A stretch of 64,000 bases of DNA from Mesorhizobium sp. Pch-S. Its GTDB lineage: Bacteria > Pseudomonadota > Alphaproteobacteria > Rhizobiales > Rhizobiaceae. The notes beneath the pieces are model-generated. The model was given only the letters and a program-made list of their open reading frames with translations. It had not been told where the DNA came from and did not search any database. The stretch spans positions 6,471,501 through 6,535,500 of the forward strand of contig NZ_CP029562.1 of assembly GCF_004136315.1 (NCBI RefSeq), given 5' to 3'. Numbering within the stretch: the stretch's first letter is position 1; each line of letters begins with the position of its first letter. Shown here piece by piece: positions 51,758 through 60,278 of this stretch. Made by a program: the position numbers and the translations under genes.

Positions 51758-52381
51758 TGCGGGCCGTCTTCTTCGACATTGACGGCGTTCTGATCCACAG
51801 TCTTTTCCACCCCGACCCGGCGCGTCGCCGACGTTGGGATCAACATCTCCTGGAAGATCTGGGAGTGGCCCGGGAGGATATTGCGCCTCTCTTTGGGGCG
51901 GAATTCGATGACGTCATCGAAGGCCGCGTTTCACTCGTCAACAAACTCGACGCGTTCCTGCCGACGATCGGCTTTCGCGGTTCCTCCCTTGATTTCCTGA
52001 CCTATTGGCTGACGCGCGACGTCAGCCTGAACCTGCCGCTTCTCGATCTCATCAAGAGACTGCGCCGTTCCGGCGACATGCGGCTGTTCATCGCCACGAA
52101 CCAGGAACATATCCGGGCTTTCCACCTGTGGAGCGAGGTCGGATTGCGGCATCACTTCGAGGAGATGTTCTACGCCGCGCGCTTCGGCGTCGGCAAGAAC
52201 AGCGCCCGTTTCTACGAAAACGTCGAGCAACTGATCGGACAGCAAGCCCAGCCCCCGCTTTTCTTCGACGATTCCGCCAAGGTTGTCGCGGCAGCACGAC
52301 AACCTTGGCTGGGAGGCCGTCCTCTATAACGACCTCGACGATTTCACGCGCCATCCTTGGATTGCGTCGCGACTCGACTGA
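51757..52381 (+). pseudogene. HAD-superfamily hydrolase, frameshifted near the 3' end
   Basis: The frame starts with the HAD nucleophile motif RAVFFDIDGVLIHSLF, continues with LFIATNQEHIRAFHLWSEVG (motif II) and ends in FFDDSAKVVAAARQ (motif IV). After ARQ the frame is lost and stops at 52329. In the +1 frame the expected end follows: LGWEAVLYNDLDDFTRHPWI and a stop at 52379. Removing one C of the pair at 52303-52304 restores a 207-residue protein. The start overlaps the bolA stop. It is either a recent frameshift or a base-calling error; the core active-site residues are all present upstream. Confidence 0.75.
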
Positions 52382-52408
52382 ACAAAAAGCCCTGCAGAGG
52401 TTTGAAAA

Positions 52409-53284
52409 CTATCGTTTTTTCACTGCCAGAACAGGGCCGGCAGGAAACGAACCGCCGACAATCGTGTCGGTCCCGTTGGAGAGCGTCGAGACGGCGCCGT
52501 CGAAGAACAGCGCATTGCGGCAGCCCAGCGCATCGCGAAACAACCTGGCAAAGCCGCCAAGGCTGACTTCGCCGCGCGAGATCGCCAGCACCACCGTATC
52601 GGGATCGCGAACGCCGACACCGTTGCGGATGTAGCGTGACGTACCATTCGGCTCGAAGCGTGGGTGCAGCGCTCCGTCGATCACCAGCATCGGACCGGAT
52701 TGGGTGGCGTAGGTAACCGCAAGTCTGGCTGTCGCGAAGGCGCCGGTTTCCAGGACACCCGCCTTGCCGTCGATACCGATGTAGAAAACTCCATTCGGCT
52801 TGAGAAAGAAATTGCCCTCAGCGTCATCGCGGTTGAGCGGTGCTTCTTCGTGGGCCTTCTCAACGAACAGGCCGACCGGCGATAGGTCCTTGTGGTACAT
52901 GCCGGCATTCATGGCGAGCAACACCGGTGAACCGCCGGCGCGCATGGCTTCGGTGAACTTCGCTACGGAACCGTAGGGTTTGGCTGCCGCATCCTGCCTG
53001 TGCAGCGATACCGCGTATCGGCGCAGATCCAGCTCGCACACGACATAAGCGACCGTCTCGAAGGTAAGATCACGGCAGGGTTCCGGTAACGCGTTCCCTG
53101 CCGGCATCTGTGCAGGCTGCTGCTCCGTCGATGGGGATTGCGATGATATCGGAGCCGATGGCAGAGGTGCTGATGGCGTGGACTGTTGAGGCGCTGCCTG
53201 TTGCGACCGCAAGGCAAGCCATGTCGCCAGACAGGCGCCCGCGAGCAATAGAACCAGCAAGACGATCCAGGTTCGACGGGACAT
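52409..53284 (-). CDS. Phosphodiester glycosidase-like (NAGPA/DUF2233) membrane-anchored protein
   Basis: A 291-residue protein with an N-terminal membrane anchor (IVLLVLLLAGACLATWLAL), a Ser/Pro/Gln-rich linker of about 45 residues and a phosphodiester glycosidase domain: LAMNAGMYHKDLSPVGLFVE, VFYIGIDGKAGVLETGAFAT, YATQSGPMLVIDGALHPRFE and ALFFDGAVSTLSNG. The family removes sugars from phosphodiesters (human NAGPA) or acts on exopolysaccharides. It is convergent with the HAD gene and interrupts the usual bolA-grxD pair. Confidence 0.85.
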   Translation of the reverse strand: MSRRTWIVLLVLLLAGACLATWLALRSQQAAPQQSTPSAPLPSAPISSQSPSTEQQPAQMPAGNALPEPCRDLTFETVAYVVCELDLRRYAVSLHRQDAAAKPYGSVAKFTEAMRAGGSPVLLAMNAGMYHKDLSPVGLFVEKAHEEAPLNRDDAEGNFFLKPNGVFYIGIDGKAGVLETGAFATARLAVTYATQSGPMLVIDGALHPRFEPNGTSRYIRNGVGVRDPDTVVLAISRGEVSLGGFARLFRDALGCRNALFFDGAVSTLSNGTDTIVGGSFPAGPVLAVKKR

Positions 53285-53444
53285 CGGCAGCCCTAGACTG
53301 TGTTCTGCTTGGCCCAGCAACCGACTGTTGCTTGCGCCATTTCGGCATGGTGATCGGCAAACATCTTGTTTCGGCCCGCTGTCGGGGTTATCTCATTAGA
53401 AATGTTACAGCCCGACTCCCGCGGGCGCAGAAGGATTTTGGCCC

Positions 53445-53780
53445 ATGAGCGGAATCAACGACTACATCGACAGCGAAGTGAAGAGCAACGACGTCGTCCT
53501 GTTCATGAAGGGCACGCCGGGCTTCCCGCAGTGCGGCTTCTCGGGTCAGGTCGTGCAGATCCTCGACTACATCGGCGTGGACTACAAGGGCGTCAACGTA
53601 TTGACTTCCAACGATCTTCGCCAGGGCATCAAGGATTATTCCAACTGGCCGACCATCCCGCAGCTTTACGTGAAGGGTGAGTTCGTGGGCGGTTGCGACA
53701 TCATCCGCGAGATGTTCCAGGCCGGCGAACTGCAGGCTTTCCTCGACGAGAAGGGCATCAAGGTCAAAGGCGCCGCCTGA
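53445..53780 (+). CDS. grxD: Monothiol CGFS glutaredoxin Grx4
   Basis: A 111-residue monothiol glutaredoxin: [20 protein letters not shown] with the CGFS active site, [20 protein letters not shown] for glutathione binding, and [14 protein letters not shown]. It carries a bridging [2Fe-2S] cluster with glutathione and pairs with BolA proteins in iron signalling and cluster delivery. bolA lies 1.7 kb upstream, separated by two unrelated genes. A strong terminator follows. Confidence 0.96.
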   Translation: MSGINDYIDSEVKSNDVVLFMKGTPGFPQCGFSGQVVQILDYIGVDYKGVNVLTSNDLRQGIKDYSNWPTIPQLYVKGEFVGGCDIIREMFQAGELQAFLDEKGIKVKGAA

Positions 53781-53843
53781 CCTGATCCTTGCCGGGCAGC
53801 CCCCTGCCCGGCTGACTTGAAATCGTCCGCTTCAGGACATCAG

Positions 53844-53870
53844 GCCGATGCACTCTGGTCGTGCATCGGC
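53844..53870 (+). terminator. Terminator after grxD
   Basis: GCCGATGCAC-tctggtc-GTGCATCGGC is a perfect 10-bp stem with a 7-base loop, followed by ATTTTCG. It lies 63 bases after the grxD stop and 24 bases before the MFS start codon. This separates the two genes and leaves little room for an MFS promoter other than around the stem. Confidence 0.85.
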
Positions 53871-53893
53871 ATTTTCGCATTTGGGGGATCCTC

Positions 53894-55162
53894 ATGGATA
53901 CGCAAACCCAGCAAGACGGCCGACAACAAGCCTTCGCCATTCCACGCTGGGAATTCATCTCCATCTGCGCAGCGCTGATGGCGCTCAACGCGCTCGCCAT
54001 CGACATCATGCTGCCGGGTCTGCAGGAGATCGGCGCCAGCCTCGGCGTCACCAACGAGAACCACCGGCAGTATGTGATCTCCGCCTATTTCGGCGGGCTT
54101 GCAGCCGCGTTGATTTTCTATGGACCGCTGTCGGATCGCTTCGGCCGCCGCAAGCCGCTGCTGGTCGGTCTCGTCATCTATATCTGTGCAGCCGCCAGCG
54201 CGGTGTTCGCGCCGAGCTTCGAAACACTGCTGCTGCTGCGTTTCATCCAGGGCATCGGCGCTGCCTCGACGCGCGTCATCGCCGTCTCGATGGTGCGCGA
54301 CCGTTTCGGCGGCCGTGCCATGGCCGAAGTCATGTCGTTGATCTTCATGGTCTTCATGGTGGTTCCAGTGGTAGCGCCCTCGATCGGGCAACTGGTGATG
54401 ATCTTCTCCAACTGGCACATGATCTTCATGGCGATGGCCATACTGGCTACGGCGATCGCGCTGTGGACCTTCATCCGTATGCCCGAGACACAGCATCCCG
54501 AGGATCGTCGGCAGGTTGATCTCAGCTCTGTCTTGCAGGGCTTCGGGATCGTGCTGTCGAACCGGCTGTCGCTCGGCTATACGCTGGCATCGACCGCCGT
54601 GTTTGCCTCGCTGTTCGGCTTCATCAACTCCGCACCGCAGATCTATCTCGACATTTATCACCTCGGTTACTGGTTCCCGGTGCTGTTCGCGGCGATCGCC
54701 GGCATGATGGCGGTGTCGTCGTTCGTGAATTCGCGGTTGGTGATGCGGCTCGGCATGCGCCGTCTTTCGCATGGTGCGCTGATCGGCTTCACCATCGTCT
54801 CGACGATCTGGTTCGTTCTGTCCCTGCTCGGACCGATACCGCTGCCGCTGTTCGTGCTGCTGTTTGCGCTGGCGATGTTCCAGTTCGGCTGGATCGGCTC
54901 CAACTTCAACGCCATCGCGATGGAGCCGCTCGGCCACATTGCCGGTACGGCGGCCTCGATCCAGGGGTTCATCCAGACCCTGGGCGGCGGCCTGATCGGC
55001 GCCGGCATCGGCCAGGCCTTCGATGGAACGGTGACGCCGCTTGCCGCTGGTTTCTGTGGTGTCGGGCTGCTCGGGCTGATGTTCGTGCTGATCGCGGAAC
55101 GCGGCAAGCTGTTCACGGCACCGAGTGCCAAGCAGACAGTCAGCGCGGATCTTTCCCACTAG
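53894..55162 (+). CDS. MFS drug efflux transporter, Bcr/CflA type
   Basis: A 422-residue transporter with 12 hydrophobic segments. The family pattern is LNALAIDIMLPGLQEIGASL, motif A FYGPLSDRFGRRKPLLVGLV and RFIQGIGAASTRVIAVSMVR with the motif C-like VFMVVPVVAPSIGQ. It should export drugs or metabolites with proton antiport. GGGGGA stands 5 bases before ATG 53894. Its TAG stop is the first triplet of the dispersed repeat that follows, so the C-terminal tail may have been set by that element. Confidence 0.93.
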   Translation: MDTQTQQDGRQQAFAIPRWEFISICAALMALNALAIDIMLPGLQEIGASLGVTNENHRQYVISAYFGGLAAALIFYGPLSDRFGRRKPLLVGLVIYICAAASAVFAPSFETLLLLRFIQGIGAASTRVIAVSMVRDRFGGRAMAEVMSLIFMVFMVVPVVAPSIGQLVMIFSNWHMIFMAMAILATAIALWTFIRMPETQHPEDRRQVDLSSVLQGFGIVLSNRLSLGYTLASTAVFASLFGFINSAPQIYLDIYHLGYWFPVLFAAIAGMMAVSSFVNSRLVMRLGMRRLSHGALIGFTIVSTIWFVLSLLGPIPLPLFVLLFALAMFQFGWIGSNFNAIAMEPLGHIAGTAASIQGFIQTLGGGLIGAGIGQAFDGTVTPLAAGFCGVGLLGLMFVLIAERGKLFTAPSAKQTVSADLSH

Positions 55163-55222
55163 AGCAATGCCAGGAAAAGTGTGCGGCGGTTTTCCGTCCG
55201 GAATTGCGCAAACACATAGGTT
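55160..55222. repeat. Dispersed intergenic repeat, copy C
   Basis: The copy starts TAGAGCAATGCCAGGAAAAG, continues TGTGCGGCGGTTTTCCGTCC and GGAATTGCGCAAACACATAG. It can fold with GGAAAA pairing TTTTCC and GCAAT pairing ATTGC. The first TAG is the stop codon of the MFS gene. It matches copy B at 42641 over most of its length, and the first bases match copy A at 24555. A separate terminator hairpin follows directly. Confidence 0.7.
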
Positions 55223-55254
55223 AGAAGCCGGCAGTCATCCTGCCGGCTTCTTTA
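55223..55254 (+). terminator. Terminator between MFS and IMPase genes, probably bidirectional
   Basis: AGAAGCCGGCAG-tcatc-CTGCCGGCTTCT is a perfect 12-bp stem with a 5-base loop, followed by TTATT. It serves the MFS gene on the plus strand. On the minus strand it starts at the IMPase stop codon, so it may end that transcript too, although there the T tract is missing. Confidence 0.85.
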
Positions 55255-56076
55255 TTCCGCCCAGAGCTCGCGTCTGATCTCGGTCCAGCTTGCCTTGTCG
55301 GGTGCGACGATCAAGCCGCCCGAAACATGCGAAGGCAGGTAGGCGCTGCCGTCGAAGCGCGCAGCGTAGCCGCCTGCCTCTTCGTGGATCAGCACCCCGG
55401 CAAGGTGATCCCACGGCATCATCACATTGTGGACAATGAAGTGCGCGTGACCGGCCGCGAGCACGCGATACTCATGCGCCGAGCAGCGATAACCGATGTA
55501 TGACAGGCACTTTGCCTGGTTTTTCGCGAGCAGCGAACGCTGCGGTTCATCGAACGCCTGCCAGCCTAATGCACCGGTCATCTGCCAGAACGGGACCGGT
55601 TCGGCCACCGCGACACGCTGCCGTCCCTGCCCGTCAACCATATGGCTGCCCGCCCCACGAACGCCGACCAGGGCATCCTTGCCGACCGGGTCGTAGATGA
55701 TGCCGGCAACCGTCTCGCCGTCCTTGACCACGGCCAGGATCACACCGAACACCGGCACGCCGGAAGCGAAATTATAGGTGCCGTCGACCGGGTCGATGAC
55801 AAAGGCGAGCTTGCTGCCGCCGAGCTTCGCCAGCAGCGTCTTGTCGGCCTCGCAGGCTTCCTCGCCGACAATCAGCGCATCCGGATATCTTGCGGCCAGG
55901 GCCTGGGTGATCACCCGCTCGGCATTGATGTCGGCCTGGGTGACGAGGTCCGCCGCTGACTTCTTCTGCTGCACGTCATCTGCGCCAAGGCGGCGAAAGC
56001 GCGGCATGATCTCGCGCTCCGCCGCATCGGCCAGAACGCCGGTCAGCCATTCGATGTCACGGTCGTCAAAGCGCAT
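55252..56076 (-). CDS. Inositol monophosphatase-family phosphatase
   Basis: A 274-residue Mg2+-dependent phosphatase of the IMPase/CysQ superfamily. Metal-site motifs in order: [33 protein letters not shown] and [20 protein letters not shown]. It may dephosphorylate inositol phosphate, a sugar phosphate or 3'-phosphoadenosine 5'-phosphate; the sequence does not decide. ATG 56076 lies inside the ttcA 3' end (11-base overlap), so the two are translationally coupled. Confidence 0.9.
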   Translation of the reverse strand: MRFDDRDIEWLTGVLADAAEREIMPRFRRLGADDVQQKKSAADLVTQADINAERVITQALAARYPDALIVGEEACEADKTLLAKLGGSKLAFVIDPVDGTYNFASGVPVFGVILAVVKDGETVAGIIYDPVGKDALVGVRGAGSHMVDGQGRQRVAVAEPVPFWQMTGALGWQAFDEPQRSLLAKNQAKCLSYIGYRCSAHEYRVLAAGHAHFIVHNVMMPWDHLAGVLIHEEAGGYAARFDGSAYLPSHVSGGLIVAPDKASWTEIRRELWAE

Positions 56077-56932
56077 TTGTATTTCCGGAAGCAGGTGCCA
56101 GAGCAGCGAAATCGAACAGCTTGCGATCGAGCAAGTGAGAAGGCCGCACATTGGTCATGGCGCGGATCATCGTGTCCTTGCGGCCGGGCATGCGCTTTTC
56201 GATGTCGTGCAGCATCGCCTTCATGGCATTGCGCTGCAGCCCTTCCTGGCTGCCGCAGAGGTCGCAAGGGATGATCGGAAAGGCCATGGCACTGGCGAAT
56301 TTCTCCAGATCCTCCTCGGCGCAATAGGCCAGCGGCCGCAGCACCATCATGTCGCCCTCGTCATTGAGAAGCTTCGGCGGCATCGCCGCCAGCCGTCCGC
56401 CGTGGAAGAGGTTCATGAAGAAGGTTTCGAGGATATCCTCGCGATGGTGGCCGAGCACCAGCGCCGAGCAGCCCTCCTCGCGTGCCACGCGGTAGAGGTG
56501 GCCGCGCCGCAGCCGCGAACAGAGCGAGCAGTAGGTCGAGTTCTCGGGCAGCTTGTCAGTGACGATCGAATAGGTGTCCTGGTATTCGATGCGGTGCGGG
56601 ATACCGTTGGTCGTCAGGTAGTTTGGCAAGATGTGCTTGGGAAAGTTCGGCTGGCCCTGGTCGAGATTGCAGGCGATGAGCTCGACCGGCAACAGGCCAC
56701 GCCATTTCAGGTCGAGCAGCAACGCCAGCAAACCGTAGGAATCCTTGCCGCCCGAGAGGGCGACCAGCCAGCGTTCGCCGGGTTTCACCATGGCGAAATC
56801 GTCCATTGCCTGGCGCGACAGCCTGAGCAGGCGCTTGCGCAGCTTGTTGAATTCGACCGACGACGGCACGTCGCGAAACAGCGGATGGCAACCACCATCG
56901 AGATCGGGAATCGGGTCTGCTGGTGCGTTCAT
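56066..56932 (-). CDS. ttcA: tRNA 2-thiocytidine(32) synthetase TtcA
   Basis: A 288-residue tRNA thiolase of the TtcA family. The ATP-pyrophosphatase PP-loop is [20 protein letters not shown], the two cysteines that bind the Fe-S cluster lie in [15 protein letters not shown], and a further cysteine occurs in [14 protein letters not shown]. TtcA makes 2-thiocytidine at position 32 of some tRNAs. ATG 56932 is chosen; a start at 56962 adds ten residues. Confidence 0.94.
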   Translation of the reverse strand: MNAPADPIPDLDGGCHPLFRDVPSSVEFNKLRKRLLRLSRQAMDDFAMVKPGERWLVALSGGKDSYGLLALLLDLKWRGLLPVELIACNLDQGQPNFPKHILPNYLTTNGIPHRIEYQDTYSIVTDKLPENSTYCSLCSRLRRGHLYRVAREEGCSALVLGHHREDILETFFMNLFHGGRLAAMPPKLLNDEGDMMVLRPLAYCAEEDLEKFASAMAFPIIPCDLCGSQEGLQRNAMKAMLHDIEKRMPGRKDTMIRAMTNVRPSHLLDRKLFDFAALAPASGNTNAL

Positions 56933-57031
56933 GGCGTTACGTTCCGCAGGATCTTGGCGCATGCAATCGATGCGCGGCTCTGATGCCGCGCCTTATACCG
57001 AGGCTCGCGCCACCAAACAAATGCCTGAAAC

Positions 57032-57059
57032 AAAAAAGGCCGCCCGAAGGCGGCCTTTT
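57032..57059 (-). terminator. Terminator of rpsD
   Basis: On the minus strand, AAGGCCGCC-TTCG-GGCGGCC followed by TTTTTTG gives a 7-9 bp stem with a TTCG tetraloop. It lies 23 bases after the rpsD stop. The flanking A and T runs make it usable in both directions. Confidence 0.9.
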
Positions 57060-57082
57060 GCATTCGAAATTCGCGAACTGGA

Positions 57083-57700
57083 TTAGCGCGAATAATATTC
57101 GACGACCAGGTTCGGCTCCATCTGGACAGCGAACGGAACGTCCGCCAGGCCCGGAACGCGGGCGAAGGTCGCGACCATCTTGTTGTGATCGGCTTCGATG
57201 TAGTCCGGCACGTCACGCTCGGCGAGGCCGACGGACTCCAGAACGATAACGAGCTGCTTCGACTTCTCGCGCACTTCGATGACGTCGCCCGGCTTGCAGC
57301 GGTACGAACCAATGTTGGTGCGCTTGCCGTTCACGTTGATGTGGCCGTGGTTCACGAACTGGCGTGCAGCGAAGATGGTCGGCACGAACTTGGCGCGATA
57401 GACGACGGCGTCCAGGCGCGACTCGAGCAGGCCGATCAGGTTCTCGGAGGTGTCGCCCTTGCGGCGGTTGGCCTCTTCATAGGTCTTGCGGAACTGCTTT
57501 TCCGAAACGTCACCATAGTGACCCTTCAGCTTCTGCTTGGCGCGCAGCTGCAGGCCGAAGTCGGAAAGCTTGCCCTTGCGGCGCTGGCCGTGCTGGCCGG
57601 GGCCGTATTCGCGCTTGTTGACCGGGGACTTCGGGCGACCCCAGATGTTTTCACCAAGACGGCGATCGATCTTGTACTTAGCGGATTCGCGTTTGCTCAT
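57083..57700 (-). CDS. rpsD: 30S ribosomal protein S4
   Basis: A 205-residue S4 protein that starts 16S rRNA folding in 30S assembly. It shows [40 protein letters not shown], the S4 RNA-binding domain [20 protein letters not shown] and [20 protein letters not shown], and the end [14 protein letters not shown]. An AGGGAATGCG site leads into the ATG. It stands alone, not in an alpha operon, as in related rhizobia. Confidence 0.97.
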   Translation of the reverse strand: MSKRESAKYKIDRRLGENIWGRPKSPVNKREYGPGQHGQRRKGKLSDFGLQLRAKQKLKGHYGDVSEKQFRKTYEEANRRKGDTSENLIGLLESRLDAVVYRAKFVPTIFAARQFVNHGHINVNGKRTNIGSYRCKPGDVIEVREKSKQLVIVLESVGLAERDVPDYIEADHNKMVATFARVPGLADVPFAVQMEPNLVVEYYSR

Positions 57701-57722
57701 CGCATTCCCTTTCAAAACAACA

Positions 57723-57747
57723 CACCCGAACCACCGCGGTTCGGGTG
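57723..57747 (-). promoter_or_regulatory. Hairpin in the rpsD 5' leader
   Basis: CACCCGAAC-CACCGCG-GTTCGGGTG is a perfect 9-bp stem with a 7-base loop. It ends 22 bases before the rpsD ATG on the minus strand, close to the ribosome site. S4 represses its own mRNA in several bacteria by binding a leader structure, so this stem is a candidate for such control. No match to a known S4 leader was checked. Confidence 0.45.
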
Positions 57748-57898
57748 AAGGAAACGCGCCCTCCTCTGGCCTCCGTTTTCGAGACCTGACAGGATTTTCC
57801 GCGCAAGCGACTGGAAAACCCACGGGACACGTCAGTTTGCGGGACCGGGAAAGTGCATGCTGTTTTCTGCCCCGGTCTCGCGGCCACAGAAAACCGAA

Positions 57899-57919
57899 CA
57901 CCGGGCGCGTGGCCCGGTG
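57899..57919 (-). terminator. Likely terminator of the alkaline phosphatase gene
   Basis: On the minus strand CACCGGGC-CACGC-GCCCGGTG forms an 8-bp stem, followed by TTCGGTTTTC. It is 123 bases beyond the phosphatase stop and upstream of rpsD. The T tract is weak. Confidence 0.5.
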
Positions 57920-58041
57920 CTTGGACGGCTACCTAGTGGAAGAGCCTCGCCTTGTCAACGGCGGGGCTCAAACGAGGCATTCGCGCAATCTTGAGCGCCG
58001 CAGCGCGGAGTGCATCATAGCACTGCATGGCCGATGCACGG

Positions 58042-59574
58042 CTACTTCTTCTGAAGACGTTCGCCAATGCCGGACGCATAGTTCATGACATGGAAGGTGT
58101 AGTTCTCCTCCACCGTGCCCTGGAACAAATGCGCCCACGGCCCGATCGCATAGATGCCGAGGTCCTCGCCACCATGCGTCTCGCTGGAAAGCGGCACCAG
58201 CGAATGCTGCACGAAATCCGGCTTCGTCGTTTCCTCGGAAGTCAGCATGGGACGTTCGGAGGGTTTCTCCGAGCCGCCCGGTCCATTGGCAAAGCCTATG
58301 GTGGTGTAGGTCTTGCCGTCCTTGCCATAGATCGGCTCGTCATCGACACCGACTGAAATGCCGAGGATGGGATTGCCGCGCTTGGCATAACCGGCGATCG
58401 TCAGCGTGTGGCTGTGATCGCCGGTGACGACGATCAGCGTCTCGTCGAGATCGACCTTGCGCAGGATCGCCTTGACCGCCTGGTTCATAGCCACTGCGTC
58501 CGAAAGGGTGCGATAGGCATTGGACTCATGGCTGGCGTGATCGATGCGTCCGCCTTCAACCAGCAGCACATAACCCTCCGTATTGCGGGAGAGCATGTCG
58601 ATCGACTTCTCCGCCATCTCCGCCAGCGACGGTTCGCCCGCTTTGTCGCCCGGGCGGTCATGTTCGTACTGCATATGCGACGGCTCGAAGAGGCCAAGCA
58701 GATGATCGGTCTTGGCCGGATCGATCGCCTTGAACTGCTCGGCGTTCCAGACAAAGGCGCCCTTGTCGCCATAGCGGCTGAGCCAGGCCTGTGTCAGGTC
58801 CTTGCCATCCTTGCGCTTGCCTTTCTTGTCGGCATATTCCGGATCGGCAGCCGTTGCCGGCAGGAAGCGATCACGCCCGCCGCCCATCGCCACTTCGAGA
58901 CCGTTGCCGTAGCGCATGTCGACCAGTTGCTGTGCGATGTCGGCACAGCCGGCGGAAACCGCCTCGGCCGGCATGTCGGCATCCGATTCCCAATCGCGGT
59001 TGGCGATATGGGAGTAGGTCGCGCCCGGCGTGGCATGCGTAAGCCTCGCCGTGGTGATCGCTCCCGTCGACATGCCGAGCGTTTCGGCCATTTCCCACAA
59101 GGTGGTCACCGCCTTGGTCTTCTGGTCCTCGCAGGAATCGAGCCTGGCTGTGTGGTTGAGCCCCATCAGGTCGTTGATGGTCTTCACGCCCGTCGTCATG
59201 GCAACCGCGCTCGGCGCGGAATCGGTGATCTGGGCATCGGCGGAATAAGTCTTGGAAGCGGCCAGGTAAGGAAACGCCTCCCAGGCAAGGACATTGGATT
59301 CGCCATCGACCCCGCGTTGCTGCCCCTCGAAGATGCGGGCTGCGGTAACCGTGGAGAAGCCCATGCCGTCACCCACGACCAGGATGACGTTCTTGGCGCG
59401 GTTGGTGTTCTTCTGGCGCTTCAGGATCTGGTTGAGCGCGCCGTCGGCCTGCTTGTAATAAGGGTCGTCGCCCTGCACCAGCCTGGCATCCTCGGCGCGA
59501 ACGCCCGTCACCGTAGCGATACCGGCCAGCACAAAGAGGGCTGGGCGGGCAAAATCCTTCCAGTAGCGTTTCAT
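58042..59574 (-). CDS. phoA: Alkaline phosphatase PhoA-type
   Basis: A 510-residue exported alkaline phosphatase. The signal is ARPALFVLAGIATVTGVRAE. The enzyme motifs are VILVVGDGMGFSTVTAARIF (metal Asp), the nucleophile Ser in ITDSAPSAVAMTTGVKTI, LVEGGRIDHASHESNAYRTL and LIVVTGDHSHTLTIAGYAK (metal Asp/His), and a final SETHGGEDLGIYAIGPWAH. It frees phosphate from monoesters in the periplasm. GGAGGAAGGA precedes ATG 59574. No clear PHO box was found upstream. Confidence 0.93.
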   Translation of the reverse strand: MKRYWKDFARPALFVLAGIATVTGVRAEDARLVQGDDPYYKQADGALNQILKRQKNTNRAKNVILVVGDGMGFSTVTAARIFEGQQRGVDGESNVLAWEAFPYLAASKTYSADAQITDSAPSAVAMTTGVKTINDLMGLNHTARLDSCEDQKTKAVTTLWEMAETLGMSTGAITTARLTHATPGATYSHIANRDWESDADMPAEAVSAGCADIAQQLVDMRYGNGLEVAMGGGRDRFLPATAADPEYADKKGKRKDGKDLTQAWLSRYGDKGAFVWNAEQFKAIDPAKTDHLLGLFEPSHMQYEHDRPGDKAGEPSLAEMAEKSIDMLSRNTEGYVLLVEGGRIDHASHESNAYRTLSDAVAMNQAVKAILRKVDLDETLIVVTGDHSHTLTIAGYAKRGNPILGISVGVDDEPIYGKDGKTYTTIGFANGPGGSEKPSERPMLTSEETTKPDFVQHSLVPLSSETHGGEDLGIYAIGPWAHLFQGTVEENYTFHVMNYASGIGERLQKK

Positions 59575-59723
59575 TCCTTCCTCCGCAGAATGACCCCACC
59601 GCGAGACAATGATTAGCCCGCTAATGAAATCTGGCAATGGTCAGGAGGAGAAGAGAGCCATTTTCCCCAGCGTAAAGCAGGCATGTGTTGTCGATGCACG
59701 CTGTAGGGGAAGGTCCGCCCGGC

Positions 59724-60131
59724 TCAAGCGGCGGCGTCGAAAGCCACCCGTGCGGAACGCAGATTGTCACGGTTGCCGGCAGCCCAGGCGCCGAGCGCCG
59801 CAATAGGCACCGCAAGCGACTGGCCAAGCCCGGTCAGCGCATACTCTACTTCCGGTGGCGTGGTCGGTCGCACGGTGCGGCTGACAAGACCGTCACGCTC
59901 CAGCGAACGCAACGTGACGGTCAGCATGCGCTGGGAGATGCCTTCGATCGCACGCTTCAGTGCATTGAAGCGCATCGATGCCGGCTGCAGGTTGAGTATG
60001 ACGAGAATGCTCCAGGTGTCGCCGACACGATCGAGCACCTCGCGGATCGGGCAATTGCCATCGGCATCGGTGGCAAACCCGGGCGTGGTGTGCAGCAGCG
60101 GCACGCCCACTTCATTTGTCCTGGCGTTCAT
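59724..60131 (-). CDS. HxlR-family transcriptional regulator
   Basis: A 135-residue winged-helix protein from ATG 60131 with CPIREVLDRVGDTWSILVIL, FNALKRAIEGISQRMLTVTL and RTVRPTTPPEVEYALTGLGQ. A single cysteine at the N-terminal CPI position is typical of thiol-sensing members (YodB/HypR-like). It is divergent from a NAD(P)-binding oxidoreductase gene, its likely target. The intergenic stretch at 60202-60216 has GTTA-N7-TAAC, a possible operator. Confidence 0.9.
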   Translation of the reverse strand: MNARTNEVGVPLLHTTPGFATDADGNCPIREVLDRVGDTWSILVILNLQPASMRFNALKRAIEGISQRMLTVTLRSLERDGLVSRTVRPTTPPEVEYALTGLGQSLAVPIAALGAWAAGNRDNLRSARVAFDAAA

Positions 60132-60278
60132 GCAGTTCCCTTCGCGTAACCTGGGCACGAAATCATGCGTTCTTTTCGTCGCCTCATGTCACAGCTATCT
60201 AGTTACCCGTGATAACCTGATTACCAGAAATATCCATCTTTCCTACTCAGGGAAAGGGATAAGACAAGGAGACCATCC

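Larger units (their letters stand above)
57701..58041. other. Intergenic interval between phoA-like gene and rpsD
   Basis: The 341 bases hold the rpsD promoter and 5' leader and the end of the phosphatase transcript. Two strong hairpins are present (57723-57747 and 57899-57919, listed separately). No coding frame with family support was found; the frames across it are GC-rich shadows. Confidence 0.55.

Noticed and set aside
59575..59723. PHO box upstream of the alkaline phosphatase gene
   Set aside because: No CTGTCAT-type direct repeats were seen in the available upstream sequence.
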